A DNA stretch of 64,000 bases, taken from positions 124,001-188,000 of the forward strand of contig CAYWJB010000006.1 in NCBI GenBank assembly GCA_964458495.1. The letters are read 5' to 3'. Position numbers and translations under genes: made by a program. Shown one piece after another: positions 8,895-17,481 of this stretch. Within the stretch, counting starts at the first letter, position 1, and each line of letters begins with the position of its first letter. Under the pieces are notes generated by a model. The model saw only the letters and a list, made by a program, of their open reading frames with translations. It made no database searches and was not told the DNA's origin. Origin of the DNA: JANWVO01 sp964458495 (GTDB lineage: Bacteria > Acidobacteriota > Terriglobia > Bryobacterales > Bryobacteraceae).

Positions 8895-10697
8895 ATGAGG
8901 AAGGCGATGCTGCGGGCAATCTGGGTGGCGTGGCTGGCGCTGTGGGCGGCGGCGGGGGCGTTGGCGGATGTCAGGTTTGCGTATTCGTTGAGCACCGACG
9001 GGAACGTGGTGGGCGTGGGGGATGGAGGGGTGATCCGGATCGACAAGGCGCCGGTGGATGCGGTGACGCTGGCGACGGTGTATGTCCTGAACCGGGGGAT
9101 GGCGGTGGCAAAGCTGGAGAGCGTGCAGCTGGAAGGAGCGGAGGAGCTGGCTTTGAATTCGCTGCCGCTGATGCCGCTGGACGTGGCGCCGGGCGGGAGC
9201 GTGCAGTTCCGGCTGCGGTATGAGCCGAAGGCGGTGGGGGCGCATGCGGGTGTGCTGCGGATCACGGTGGACGGGGTGGCGGCGGCGATGCAGGTGGAGG
9301 CGTCGTCGCAGGGAGCGACGTGGAAGTATGCGGTGATGGCGTCGCTGGGAGGGGAGGAAGGGACGGCAGTGGATGCGGGGGGAGTGGTGGATGCGGGGGA
9401 GGTGGAGATGGGGAAGCGGAAGAGGGTGTGGATGAGGGTGAGAAACGAGGGGAATGCGGAAGGGGTGCTGGCGGGGGTGGCGGTGAGCGGGCCGGGTTGG
9501 GCGCTGGTGGATCCGCCCTTGCCGCAGACGGTAGTGAAGGCGGGGGGAGAGGTGTGGTTCGGATTGAGTGTGACGGGGGTGGAAGCGGGGAGGCAGACGG
9601 GACGGCTGAGGGTGGGGGCGGACACGTTTGTGTTGTCCGTGATGGCGGTGGGACCGATGCTGGAGTATTCATATGTGGCGGGAGGCGTGACGCTTGTGGA
9701 GGTGGGCGGGCAGGTGCCGGCGCCCCCTGCGGCAGTAGGGCAGACGACGGCGGTGGAGTTTGTGGTGGAGAACCGGGGCAACCGGGCGGCGAGAATCGAT
9801 TCGATTGGCGTGAGCGGGAGGTCGTTCCGGCTTGTGCAGTTGCCGCAATTGCCGGCCGAAGTGGAACCCGAGGGCCGGTTATCGTTCCGGGTAGAGTTCA
9901 CGCCGGTCGTGCCCGGGTTGAACACGGCTGTTTTAAGCGTGGGGACGGCGTTCTTCAACCTGGCGGGGACGGCGGCGGACCTGCCGGAACTGCCGGGATA
10001 CCGGTGGGAAGGGCTGAGCGGGACGGTGGCTCCGATGACGCAGGGATCGGTGGGGCTGAGGTTGGATCGTGCCTATCCTGTTGCGCTGCGGGGGACGGTG
10101 ACGATGACGGTGGACTCGCTGAATTTCGGGGCAGACCCGGCTGTGCAGTTCTCGACCGGGGGGCGGAGCGTGAGTTTCACGATCCCGGCGGGGGAGACGC
10201 GGGCGGTGTTTGGGAACGGATCGACGTCGGTCCGGCTGCAGACCGGGACGGCGGCGGGGCGGATCGTGTTGACGCCGTCGTTTGAGACGGATGGGGGGAT
10301 CGTGCTGACGCCGGAGAAGGTGGCGGCGCTGGAGCTGACAGTACCGGAACAGGCGCCAGTGGTGCTGGCGGCGCGTCTGGAGGCGAGCCTGACGGCGGTG
10401 CAGGTGGTGGTGACGGGCTACAGTACGACGCGAAACCTGACGAAGATGGAGGTAACGATCCGGCGGAGGACGGGCAGGAGCGAGACGTTCAGTTTCGACG
10501 TCGGGCCGGCGGCACAGTTGTGGTTCGGGAGCGCGGCGTCGGCAAGCTACGGCGGGCTGTTTTCGGCGACCGCGCCGTTTACGGTGGTTGGGAGCACCGA
10601 CGACCGGAACAAGCTGCTGGAAGAGTTGGAGGGGGTGACGGTGAAGGTGTCGAACGAGCGTGGTACTTCGGCGGAGTTTTCAGCGCCGGTCGGCTAG
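8895..10697 (+). CDS. Exported choice-of-anchor-D/ASH-type repeat protein
   Basis: A 600-residue protein with signal peptide (cleavage near AGALA|DVRF). It has at least three beta-sandwich repeats of the HYDIN/ASPM (choice-of-anchor D) kind, recognisable by PGGSVQFRLRYEPKAVGAHAG and EGRLSFRVEFTPVVPGLNTA. A further beta-rich region lies at about residues 380-600. There is no C-terminal sorting signal or membrane helix, so it is probably released or held by partners. It is the last gene of a trio with 7377 and 7988, and its promoter appears to lie upstream of that unit. Confidence 0.65.
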   Translation: MRKAMLRAIWVAWLALWAAAGALADVRFAYSLSTDGNVVGVGDGGVIRIDKAPVDAVTLATVYVLNRGMAVAKLESVQLEGAEELALNSLPLMPLDVAPGGSVQFRLRYEPKAVGAHAGVLRITVDGVAAAMQVEASSQGATWKYAVMASLGGEEGTAVDAGGVVDAGEVEMGKRKRVWMRVRNEGNAEGVLAGVAVSGPGWALVDPPLPQTVVKAGGEVWFGLSVTGVEAGRQTGRLRVGADTFVLSVMAVGPMLEYSYVAGGVTLVEVGGQVPAPPAAVGQTTAVEFVVENRGNRAARIDSIGVSGRSFRLVQLPQLPAEVEPEGRLSFRVEFTPVVPGLNTAVLSVGTAFFNLAGTAADLPELPGYRWEGLSGTVAPMTQGSVGLRLDRAYPVALRGTVTMTVDSLNFGADPAVQFSTGGRSVSFTIPAGETRAVFGNGSTSVRLQTGTAAGRIVLTPSFETDGGIVLTPEKVAALELTVPEQAPVVLAARLEASLTAVQVVVTGYSTTRNLTKMEVTIRRRTGRSETFSFDVGPAAQLWFGSAASASYGGLFSATAPFTVVGSTDDRNKLLEELEGVTVKVSNERGTSAEFSAPVG

Positions 10698-10773
10698 GCC
10701 AGCTAACCCAAATTAGGACTAGGAACAAGTGGAGCGATTCGAGTAGAATACGGGAGAACCACGAGAGGGTCTT

Positions 10774-11475
10774 ATGCTGCGACGAGTACTGGCTTTGATG
10801 ATGGTAGTGGGCGCGGCGGCGTCCGGGGCGGTGTTTTCTTTTTCGAGCAGTTTCGAGACGGGGACAGAGGGGTGGACGATCAAGACATACGGTTACGCGC
10901 CCCCGGGCGGAACGGGGCCGGTGCAGGTGGCGAGCGGCGGTTACAGCGGGGGGTATCTGGAGACAGAAGACACGATGGATGGTTTTCTGTTCTTTATTGC
11001 GCCGGCGACATGGGGGGGAGATCTGTATGGGGGGACGCTGACCTTTTGGCTGAGGAACGAGAATCCCAACAATTATCGCGATAACGGGTATCTTGGGGAT
11101 CCTGTGGTGTGGATCAAGGGGAGCTCGGGACCCGACCTGTTTGCGGTTGGGCTCCCGGGCGCAACAGCCCAATGGACCTTCAATTCTATTGCCCTCGACA
11201 CGAGTTTTCCGTGGGCTTTGAATACGGGCGGCACGAATCCGGCCAGCGCCACCCAGATCCAGCAGACTTTGGGCAGCGTGACGCAGATCGGGATTTTGGC
11301 CGATTGGGTTTCCGGCTTCTACGGAAAGCAGCCCCCCCAATATGATTTCGGGCACGACATCACGGGGCTGGATGAGGTGCGGCTGTATAACGCGGAGATA
11401 CCGGAACCGGGTTCGGTGGGGCTGGTGCTGGTGGGGCTGGCCGGGCTGGCGTTGTGGCGGAAGCGCGCCCAGTAG
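10774..11475 (+). CDS. PEP-CTERM sorting-domain protein
   Basis: A 233-residue exported protein. It has a signal peptide (MLRRVLALMMVVGAAASG), a beta-rich middle resembling laminin-B-type adhesive domains (SSFETGTEGW, LTFWLRNENPN), and a C-terminal sorting signal: IPEPGSVG, a hydrophobic helix and a final RKRAQ (residues 209-233). The PEP motif makes it a predicted substrate of the exosortase at 5814. A TAGAAT -10-like box (10744-10749) and GAGAGG before the ATG suggest its own promoter. The ligand is unknown. Confidence 0.85.
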   Translation: MLRRVLALMMVVGAAASGAVFSFSSSFETGTEGWTIKTYGYAPPGGTGPVQVASGGYSGGYLETEDTMDGFLFFIAPATWGGDLYGGTLTFWLRNENPNNYRDNGYLGDPVVWIKGSSGPDLFAVGLPGATAQWTFNSIALDTSFPWALNTGGTNPASATQIQQTLGSVTQIGILADWVSGFYGKQPPQYDFGHDITGLDEVRLYNAEIPEPGSVGLVLVGLAGLALWRKRAQ

Positions 11476-11562
11476 GGTTTTGTTCGGGAACCAGACTTTC
11501 CATAATGCGGCAGGCGAGGCCGCAGGGCGGCTTGGACTGCCGCTTTTCCCATTTGAGGCCTG

Positions 11563-12954
11563 ATGGCGGCTGACGCCTGGCTATCGCTGTACCACCGGAT
11601 GCCCGCATGGATGCGGGACGTGGCGGCGTCCGTGCATGGGTGGCGGCTCGAACGGTGGCGCTACGGGCGGGAGACGGAGCGTCTGGTAGAGGAGGCGCTG
11701 GAGCGGGAGTCGTGGACGGGGGAGCAGTGGAAGGCGTGGCAGGAGGAGCGGCTGGCGCGGCTGCTGGACCGGGCGGCGCGGCAGGTGCCGTATTACCGGT
11801 CGATGTGGACGGAGCGCAGGGTTCGGGGGGACTCCGGAAGCTGGGAGAGGCTGGAGAACTGGCCGGTGCTCGAAAAGGAGGCCTTGCGGCGGCAGCCGGA
11901 GGCGTTTGTGGCCGAAGATTGCGACCGGCGGCGGATGGTGGAAGAGCACACAAGCGGGACGAGCGGAACGCCGTTGCGGCTCTGGCACGGCCGGCGGGCG
12001 TTGCGCGCGTGGTATGCGTTGTTTGAGGCGCGCTGGCGGCGCTGGCACGGGGTAAGCCGGCGCGACCGGTGGGCGATACTTGGGGGGCAAATCGTGGTTC
12101 CGGTGGAGCGGCGGCAGCCGCCGTTTTGGGTGCACAACCGGCCGATGCGGCAGCTGTATCTGTCGAGCTATCATCTGGCGCCGCAGTGGATCGGGCACTA
12201 TGTGGAGGGGTTGAGGCGGTTCCGGCCCGTGTACCTGTGGGGATACAGTTCGGCGCTGCACACGCTGGCGGAGGAGTGTCTGCGGCTGGGTGTGCGGGAC
12301 TTGCGGTTCCGGGTGGTGCTGACCAACGCCGAGCCGCTGTTCGAGCATCAGCGGGAGGCGATGGAACGGGCCTTCGACGCGCCGGTGCGGGAAACTTACG
12401 GGATGAGCGAGATGGCAGCGGCGGCGGGCGAGTGTGAAGAGGGGAGGATGCACTGGTTTCCGGATGCAGGGGTGGTGGAGATTGTGGAGGCTGGTTCCGA
12501 TGGGGCGGGCGATCTGGTGGCGACGGGGTTGCTGAACGAGGACATGCCGCTGATCCGGTACCGGGTGGGGGACCGGGTGAAGCCGGCGCCGGCGGGCGCG
12601 CGGTGCGAGTGCGGGCGCGGGCTGCCATTGCTGGGTCGCGTGGAGGGGCGGTGTGACGACGTGATCGTGACGCCGGACGGGCGGCGCATCGGGAGGCTGG
12701 ATCCGGTGTTCAAGGCGGACCTGGCCATCCGCGAGGCGCAGATCGTGCAGGAGGAACCGGACCGGGTAAGAGTGCGGGTGGTGCCGGGAGCCGAGTTCGG
12801 GGCGAGGACAGAGGAAGAGCTGAAACGGCGGCTGCGGCAGCGGCTGGGGGAGGCGGTGCGGGTGGAGGTGGCGCGGGTGAAGGAGATTGAGCGGGGTGCG
12901 AACGGGAAATTCCGGGCGGTGGTGTCGAGGCTGGGAGCGGAGCAGAGGCGGTGA
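11563..12954 (+). CDS. CapK/phenylacetate-CoA-ligase-like adenylate-forming enzyme
   Basis: A 463-residue member of the AMP-binding (ANL) superfamily of the CapK type found in capsule and exopolysaccharide loci. The phosphate-binding loop is EEHTSGTSGTPLRLW (from about residue 127). ETYGMSEMAAAAGEC is the A5-like motif, with cysteines nearby, and GRCDDVIVTPDGRRIG precedes the C-terminal lid. It should activate an acyl group as an adenylate, with a role in polymer decoration inferred from the neighbours. The stop overlaps the GT2 start by 4 bp. The substrate is unknown. Confidence 0.8.
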   Translation: MAADAWLSLYHRMPAWMRDVAASVHGWRLERWRYGRETERLVEEALERESWTGEQWKAWQEERLARLLDRAARQVPYYRSMWTERRVRGDSGSWERLENWPVLEKEALRRQPEAFVAEDCDRRRMVEEHTSGTSGTPLRLWHGRRALRAWYALFEARWRRWHGVSRRDRWAILGGQIVVPVERRQPPFWVHNRPMRQLYLSSYHLAPQWIGHYVEGLRRFRPVYLWGYSSALHTLAEECLRLGVRDLRFRVVLTNAEPLFEHQREAMERAFDAPVRETYGMSEMAAAAGECEEGRMHWFPDAGVVEIVEAGSDGAGDLVATGLLNEDMPLIRYRVGDRVKPAPAGARCECGRGLPLLGRVEGRCDDVIVTPDGRRIGRLDPVFKADLAIREAQIVQEEPDRVRVRVVPGAEFGARTEEELKRRLRQRLGEAVRVEVARVKEIERGANGKFRAVVSRLGAEQRR

Positions 12955-14018
12955 CGGGCGGGAAAACGGCGCGGGTGAGCGTAGTGGCGCCGTGCCGGAA
13001 CGAGCGCGGGCACATCCGCGAGTTTCTCGAGAATCTGCTGCGGCAGGAGCGCGACGGGCTGGATTGCGAATTCCTGATCGCGGACGGCATGAGCGATGAT
13101 GGCACGCGGGAAATTCTGGGGGAATATGCGGCGAAATTCCAGGAAATTCGCGTGGTGGAAAATCCGGGGCGGATTGTTAGCACGGGATTGAACGCGGCGA
13201 TCCGGGCGGCGCGGGGGGAGATTGTGGTTCGCATGGACGTGCATGCGCGGTATGCGGAGGACTTTCTGAAGAGCGCGGTGGCGGTGCTGGAGGAGACGGG
13301 GGCGGAGAATGTGGGGGGCGCGATCCGGGCGGAGGCGGCCGATTATTGGGGGAAAGCGGTAGCGGCGGCGTTCCACGCGCCGTATGTGTGCGGCGGCGCG
13401 GCGACCCGGATGCCGGATTTTGAAGGCCCGACGGACACGGTATTTCCCGGCTGCTGGCGCAAAGCGACGCTGGAACGGATCGGGTTGTTCGACGAGGCGC
13501 TGGTCCGCAACCAGGATGATGAACTGAATTACCGCCTGAACAAGGCGGGCGGCGTGGTGTGGCAGAGTCCGAGGATCCGGTGCTGGTATGAGCCGCGGAA
13601 CTCTCTGAGAAAGCTGTTCTGGCAGTATTTCCAGTACGGGTTCTGGAAAGTGGCTGTGATCCGGAAGCACCGGCTGCCGGCGCGGCTGCGCCATGTGGTG
13701 CCGGGGCTGTTTGTGCTGGTGCTGGCGGCGCTGGGGGCGGGGTGGGGCGTGGCGGCTGCGGCCGGCTGGCCGGCGTCGCGTTGGCTGGGGTGGCTGCTGG
13801 CGGCGCAGGCGGGCGTGTACGGAGTGGGGGCGCTGGCGGCGGCGGTTGTGGCGGCGCGGCGTGCGGGGTGGGAATTGCTGCCCGGGATTCTCGCTGCCAT
13901 TCCGTGTTTTCATTTTGGATACGGGTTGGGATTTTTGGCCGGTTTGTGGCATTTCGGGAGGAACTGGCCGCCGAAGGCCGCCGGGGGCCCGGCGGTGGTG
14001 ACGCGGCTGACACGGTGA
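12951..14018 (+). CDS. Glycosyltransferase family 2, ExoA-like
   Basis: A 355-residue inverting GT-A glycosyltransferase anchored in the membrane by C-terminal helices. Motifs in order: SVVAPCRNERGH, LIADGMSDDGT, IVVRMDVHARY (metal-binding acidic site), and NQDDELNYRLNKAGG in the acceptor region. Hydrophobic segments follow from about residue 248 to 340. The overall pattern matches succinoglycan ExoA-type enzymes. The GTG start overlaps the preceding stop (GTGA), and the next gene is coupled in the same way, so it belongs to a four-gene exopolysaccharide block. Confidence 0.85.
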   Translation: MTGGKTARVSVVAPCRNERGHIREFLENLLRQERDGLDCEFLIADGMSDDGTREILGEYAAKFQEIRVVENPGRIVSTGLNAAIRAARGEIVVRMDVHARYAEDFLKSAVAVLEETGAENVGGAIRAEAADYWGKAVAAAFHAPYVCGGAATRMPDFEGPTDTVFPGCWRKATLERIGLFDEALVRNQDDELNYRLNKAGGVVWQSPRIRCWYEPRNSLRKLFWQYFQYGFWKVAVIRKHRLPARLRHVVPGLFVLVLAALGAGWGVAAAAGWPASRWLGWLLAAQAGVYGVGALAAAVVAARRAGWELLPGILAAIPCFHFGYGLGFLAGLWHFGRNWPPKAAGGPAVVTRLTR

Positions 14019-14632
14019 GCGGGATGCCGAACTGGATGGAGAGGATCCTGGCGGCGGCGGGGCTGGCGGCGCTGAGTCCGCTGCTCATGTCGCTGGCGGC
14101 GGCGGTGTGGATCGACAGCGGACGCCCGGTGCTGTTCCGGCACCGGCGCGTGGGTCGGGGGGGGCGGACGTTCGAGCTGCTCAAGTTCCGGTCGATGGTG
14201 GTGAACCACGGGGGGCCTTCGATCACGCGCAGCGGCGAGGCGCGGATTACGCGCGTGGGGCGGTTTCTGCGGCGCTGGAAGCTGGACGAGCTGCCGCAAT
14301 TGGCGAACGTGTTGCGCGGGGAGATGAGCCTGGTGGGGCCGCGGCCGGAGGTGCCCGAGTATGTAGACCTGGACGACCCGCTGTGGCGGCGGGTGCTGCG
14401 GGCGCGGCCGGGGATCACGGACCCGGCGAGCCTCGAGTTCCGCAACGAGGAAGAGCTGCTGGCGGGGGTCGAGGACCTGGACGGCTATTACCGGAAGGTG
14501 CTGCTGCCGCGGAAGCTCGAGTTGTCGGCGGCGTATCTGGAGCGGCGCAGTTTCGGCTCCGACGTGGCGATTTTGTTCCGCACGGTGGCAGCCAGCTGGC
14601 TGCCGCGGCGCGGCAGGCAGGGAGGCGCATGA
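14015..14632 (+). CDS. Polyprenyl-phosphate sugar phosphotransferase (priming enzyme)
   Basis: A 205-residue short-form bacterial sugar transferase (PF02397, like PglC/WcaJ C-terminal domains). It would start repeat-unit synthesis by moving a sugar-phosphate onto undecaprenyl phosphate. It has one N-terminal hydrophobic (re-entrant) helix, then VLFRHRRVGRGG, FELLKFRSMV, RWKLDELPQLANVLRGEMS and SLVGPRPEVPEY, all diagnostic. The GTG at 14015 overlaps the GT2 stop; the ATG at 14024 is an alternative. The neighbouring DegT aminotransferase suggests an amino sugar as first residue, which is inference. Confidence 0.9.
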   Translation: MSGMPNWMERILAAAGLAALSPLLMSLAAAVWIDSGRPVLFRHRRVGRGGRTFELLKFRSMVVNHGGPSITRSGEARITRVGRFLRRWKLDELPQLANVLRGEMSLVGPRPEVPEYVDLDDPLWRRVLRARPGITDPASLEFRNEEELLAGVEDLDGYYRKVLLPRKLELSAAYLERRSFGSDVAILFRTVAASWLPRRGRQGGA

Positions 14633-15795
14633 GCGAAGACGGTTTCATTCCTTTTCACCGTCCGTGGATCGGGCAGGAGGAGATCGACGAGGTGGTGGCG
14701 GTGCTGAAGTCCGGGTGGCTGACGACGGGCCCGCGGACGCGGCAGTTCGAGGAGGAGTTTGCGCGCTACGTGGGGGCGCCCCATGCGCTGGCGGTGAACT
14801 CCTGCACGGCCGGGCTGCACCTGGCGCTGGCGGCGCTGGGGGTGGGGCCGGGCGACGAAGTGATCACTTCGCCGATGACGTTCTGCTCGACGGTGCATGT
14901 GATCACGCACACGGGGGCGACGCCGGTGCTGGCCGATATCGGGGACGACGGCAACATCGACCCGGAGTCGGTTGCGGAGCGGATCACGCCGCGCACGCGG
15001 GTGCTGATGCCCGTGCATCTGGCGGGGTTGCCGTGCCGGATGGAAGAGATTTGGGCGCTGGCCAAGCGGCACGGGCTGCACGTGGTGGAGGACGCGGCGC
15101 ATGCGGTGGGGGCGCGGCATCAGGGGCGCATGCTGGGCTCGGACGCGCGCAGCGCGGCGGTGGCGTTCAGCTTTTACGCGACCAAGAACATCACCACGGC
15201 TGAAGGCGGGATGGTGACGTCGCACGATGCGGCGCTGGCCGAGCGGATGCGCATCCTGTGCCTGCACGGCATCAGCAAAGACGCCTGGAACCGGTACACG
15301 GACCGGGGCAACTGGTACTACGAAGTGCTCGAGCCGGGGTTCAAATACAACCTGAGTGATCTTCAGGCTGCGGTGGGATTGCATCAGTTGCGGAAGCTGG
15401 AGGCATTCCTGGCCGAGCGGCGGAGGATCGTGGAATACTACAACGCAAGATTCCGGGACGTGGAGGCGCTCGAGATTCCTCCGGATGGGGCTGAGCCGGG
15501 GCACGCCTGGCACTTGTACATCCTGCGGCTGCGGCTGGAGCGGCTGGGGATGAGCCGGGCGCGGTTCATCGCGGAATTAAAGGCGCGGGGCATCGGGGCG
15601 AGCGTGCACTTTATTCCGGTGCCATTGCATCCGGCGTTCCGTCAGTTGGGTGCGGAAGGGCGGAATGCGTGCCCGCGGGCGCTGGCGCTGTATGAACGCA
15701 TCGTCAGCCTGCCTCTGTATCCGGGGCTGGGCGAGCGCGGGGCGGAGCGGGTGGCGGATGCGGTGGAGGAGGTGGCTGAGATGGGGCGCGGGTGA
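14629..15795 (+). CDS. DegT/DnrJ/EryC1/StrS-family sugar aminotransferase
   Basis: A 388-residue PLP-dependent enzyme that would aminate a 4-keto nucleotide sugar. The PLP lysine is Lys186 in SFYATKNITTAEGG, and the cofactor aspartate is Asp155 in VVEDAAHAVG. The start FIPFHRPWIGQEEIDEV and the block SGWLTTGPRTRQFEEEF are typical of PglE/ArnB/PseC-like members. The ATG overlaps the preceding TGA, closing the four-gene block begun at 11563. It probably supplies the amino sugar for the polymer; the exact sugar cannot be deduced. Confidence 0.9.
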   Translation: MSEDGFIPFHRPWIGQEEIDEVVAVLKSGWLTTGPRTRQFEEEFARYVGAPHALAVNSCTAGLHLALAALGVGPGDEVITSPMTFCSTVHVITHTGATPVLADIGDDGNIDPESVAERITPRTRVLMPVHLAGLPCRMEEIWALAKRHGLHVVEDAAHAVGARHQGRMLGSDARSAAVAFSFYATKNITTAEGGMVTSHDAALAERMRILCLHGISKDAWNRYTDRGNWYYEVLEPGFKYNLSDLQAAVGLHQLRKLEAFLAERRRIVEYYNARFRDVEALEIPPDGAEPGHAWHLYILRLRLERLGMSRARFIAELKARGIGASVHFIPVPLHPAFRQLGAEGRNACPRALALYERIVSLPLYPGLGERGAERVADAVEEVAEMGRG

Positions 15796-15934
15796 TGCCG
15801 ACCATCAATAGCACGCGGCGTGCCAATGACCGCATATGGGCGGCGAAAGGGATGCGAAGGAGTGGTACCTTTGGCAAGACTCTGTACATTTGTCCAATGC
15901 GTTGAAAAACATTGGGTTACTCGCGAAAAAGGTC

Positions 15935-15963
15935 TTGCGGGGCGCGCGGGTGATGAGTATACT
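15935..15963 (+). promoter_or_regulatory. Predicted sigma-70 promoter for the 16035 gene
   Basis: TTGCGG (15935-15940), a 17-bp spacer, then TATACT (15958-15963). An imperfect hairpin with CCAATG/CATTGG arms (15894-15915) lies just upstream. The start codon is about 65 bases downstream of the expected start site. Confidence 0.5.
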
Positions 15964-16034
15964 GTGGGTATCAAAGAAGCCCGAGAGCCGAAATATCGGT
16001 ACAGGGGCGGAGAGTGGAGGTTGAACAGCATAAT

Positions 16035-16730
16035 ATGAAGCAAGTCGTGCTGGCGGTGGTTGTGGCGGCGGCGCTAGACTCTTCGTCGGCTTGGGGAATT
16101 AGTGTCGATCCTGCGATTTCGTACACGACGACCTCGGGGACGGTGCAAACCTACACGGCAGTCGGTATCCCCTTCTATGTCAATTCGCCGATAACAGTGG
16201 TATCCCTGGGTGCATTTGACTACCAAAGCAATGGGTTGTCCGCGGGAACTGCCATTCAAGTTGGAATTTACTCGTGGAGTCCCGCTGGCACTTTCCCGAA
16301 TTCCGGTTCTCCCAGTGGTTCCCCGCTAGTCAGTGCAACTTTGACCAATACCTCTCCCTCTGTGTCTGGTACAGGGAGCGTGTGGTCTTATGTCTCCCCA
16401 TATACTTTGTCACAAGGCTGGTACATGATATATGCGTCGGGGTTTAATGCTAACGACCCCGTTATCCTGACAGGTAGTGGGGATTACTCGACGAACACCT
16501 TTGGTGGGGCGGTTAGCTATGGCTATCCCTATGCGGTTAATTCTAGCCTAACACTTTATGGCATATATACACTTCCCTCTTCCGCATGGGTGTGGTCTTC
16601 GAGTACCCCAATCCACATTAGCGGTGGGACTTTCGGCGTTCCCGAACCCTCCACTTACGCCCTGATGGGTACGGTCGGGCTGGCTTTGTACTTGCTCCGG
16701 AGGCGAAGGGTGGGCGGGAAACAAGCGTGA
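16035..16730 (+). CDS. PEP-CTERM sorting-domain protein, A+T-rich gene
   Basis: A 231-residue exported protein with signal peptide (MKQVVLAVVVAAALDSSSAWG), a Ser/Thr/Tyr-rich beta-sandwich body, and the C-terminal signal VPEPSTYALMGT followed by a helix and RRRR (residues 202-231). It is a predicted second substrate of the local exosortase. An in-frame GTG at 16014 exists, but the ATG gives a clean signal peptide and GGAGG lies 14 bases upstream. The gene is about 50-55% G+C, against an estimated 65-70% in its neighbours, hinting at recent acquisition or different selection. It ends at a strong terminator. Confidence 0.82.
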   Translation: MKQVVLAVVVAAALDSSSAWGISVDPAISYTTTSGTVQTYTAVGIPFYVNSPITVVSLGAFDYQSNGLSAGTAIQVGIYSWSPAGTFPNSGSPSGSPLVSATLTNTSPSVSGTGSVWSYVSPYTLSQGWYMIYASGFNANDPVILTGSGDYSTNTFGGAVSYGYPYAVNSSLTLYGIYTLPSSAWVWSSSTPIHISGGTFGVPEPSTYALMGTVGLALYLLRRRRVGGKQA

Positions 16731-16753
16731 GCAAGAATTCAAGCGGCTTTCGA

Positions 16754-16790
16754 CCGGGGTGGGCTGGCCAGCCCACCCCGGTTCGTTTTT
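16754..16790 (+). terminator. Strong intrinsic terminator
   Basis: Perfect 11-bp stem CCGGGGTGGGC/GCCCACCCCGG around TGGCCA, followed by TTCGTTTTT. It lies 24 bp after the PEP-CTERM gene stop. Confidence 0.9.
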
Positions 16791-16873
16791 CGAGGGGCGG
16801 GGACTGGCGATCCGCTCCGTGACAATCGCGGCCCTTTGGATTGGTTCAGCGCGTATGAGGGTTGCGGTGACCG

Positions 16874-17044
16874 CCCTGTGCTGGCGCGCAGGGGGGCTGA
16901 GTGGGGCGGGGTTTCGGGGGGTTGCGGATTGAGGCCCTGCGCTGGCGCGCAGGGGAATCTGGCCCTGCGCTGGCGCGCAGGGGAATCTGGCCCTGCGCTG
17001 GCGCGCAGGGGAATCTGGCCCTGCGCTGGCGCGCAGGGGAATGG
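16874..17044. repeat. Array of 28-bp tandem hairpin repeats
   Basis: Four contiguous 28-bp units (16933-17044) each contain CCCTGCGC, the loop TGGC, GCGCAGGG, then GGAATCT. An outlying copy at 16874-16893 reads CCCTGTGC/GCGCAGGG, which keeps the stem through a G-U pair. There are no spacers, so it is not a CRISPR array. The loop and 3' tail match the 61-bp array at 3.9 kb. Confidence 0.9.
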
Positions 17045-17481
17045 GGGATGGGAGCGGGTGAGAGGGGATGGTACTTCTGAAGCGGAGCGGGCATTTCGTA
17101 GGGGCTGGGAATTCGCGTAGGATTTGAATAAGCAGACGCGCGGCCGGCGGAGGCCGGGCAGGCCGTGCGGGCGCGGCTTCTGTGCGGTTGAACGAGGGAG
17201 GGGCCTTCCCGGCGCCGGGATGGCCGGTCGAGGCGGCGCTTGAGATCGGCGGAGATGATCGGAATGTTGCTTCCCACTCCTACAGGCCGTGCGGCGCGAT
17301 GGCAGGTTGACGGAAATAGATGCGGGTGTTCCGCGCCGCTGTGGCTGGCTTTGCGGGCGCTTGGGCCGTTGGAACGCCGCGAGCGATGCACTGGTGGATG
17401 GGCAGCGTGTGCGGCGGGAAAGACATCGCAACGATGGGCGCGAATTTTGCTGGTTTCGGATTCATTCAAGGACTTCCCACG

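Larger units (their letters stand above)
16731..17481. other. Long gap: terminator, hairpin array, no clear gene
   Basis: This 751-bp stretch holds the terminator at 16754-16790 and the 28-bp hairpin array at 16874-17044. The rest (17045-17481) has open frames on both strands, but none with a good ribosome-binding site and recognisable product. AAGGA at 17468-17472 serves the TPR gene. Confidence 0.55.

Noticed and set aside
16933..17044. CRISPR array
   Set aside because: Units are contiguous with no spacers, and each unit is itself a hairpin; no cas genes are near.
17045..17481. c-di-GMP or other riboswitch before the TPR gene
   Set aside because: The conserved cores I know for these classes were not found on either strand.
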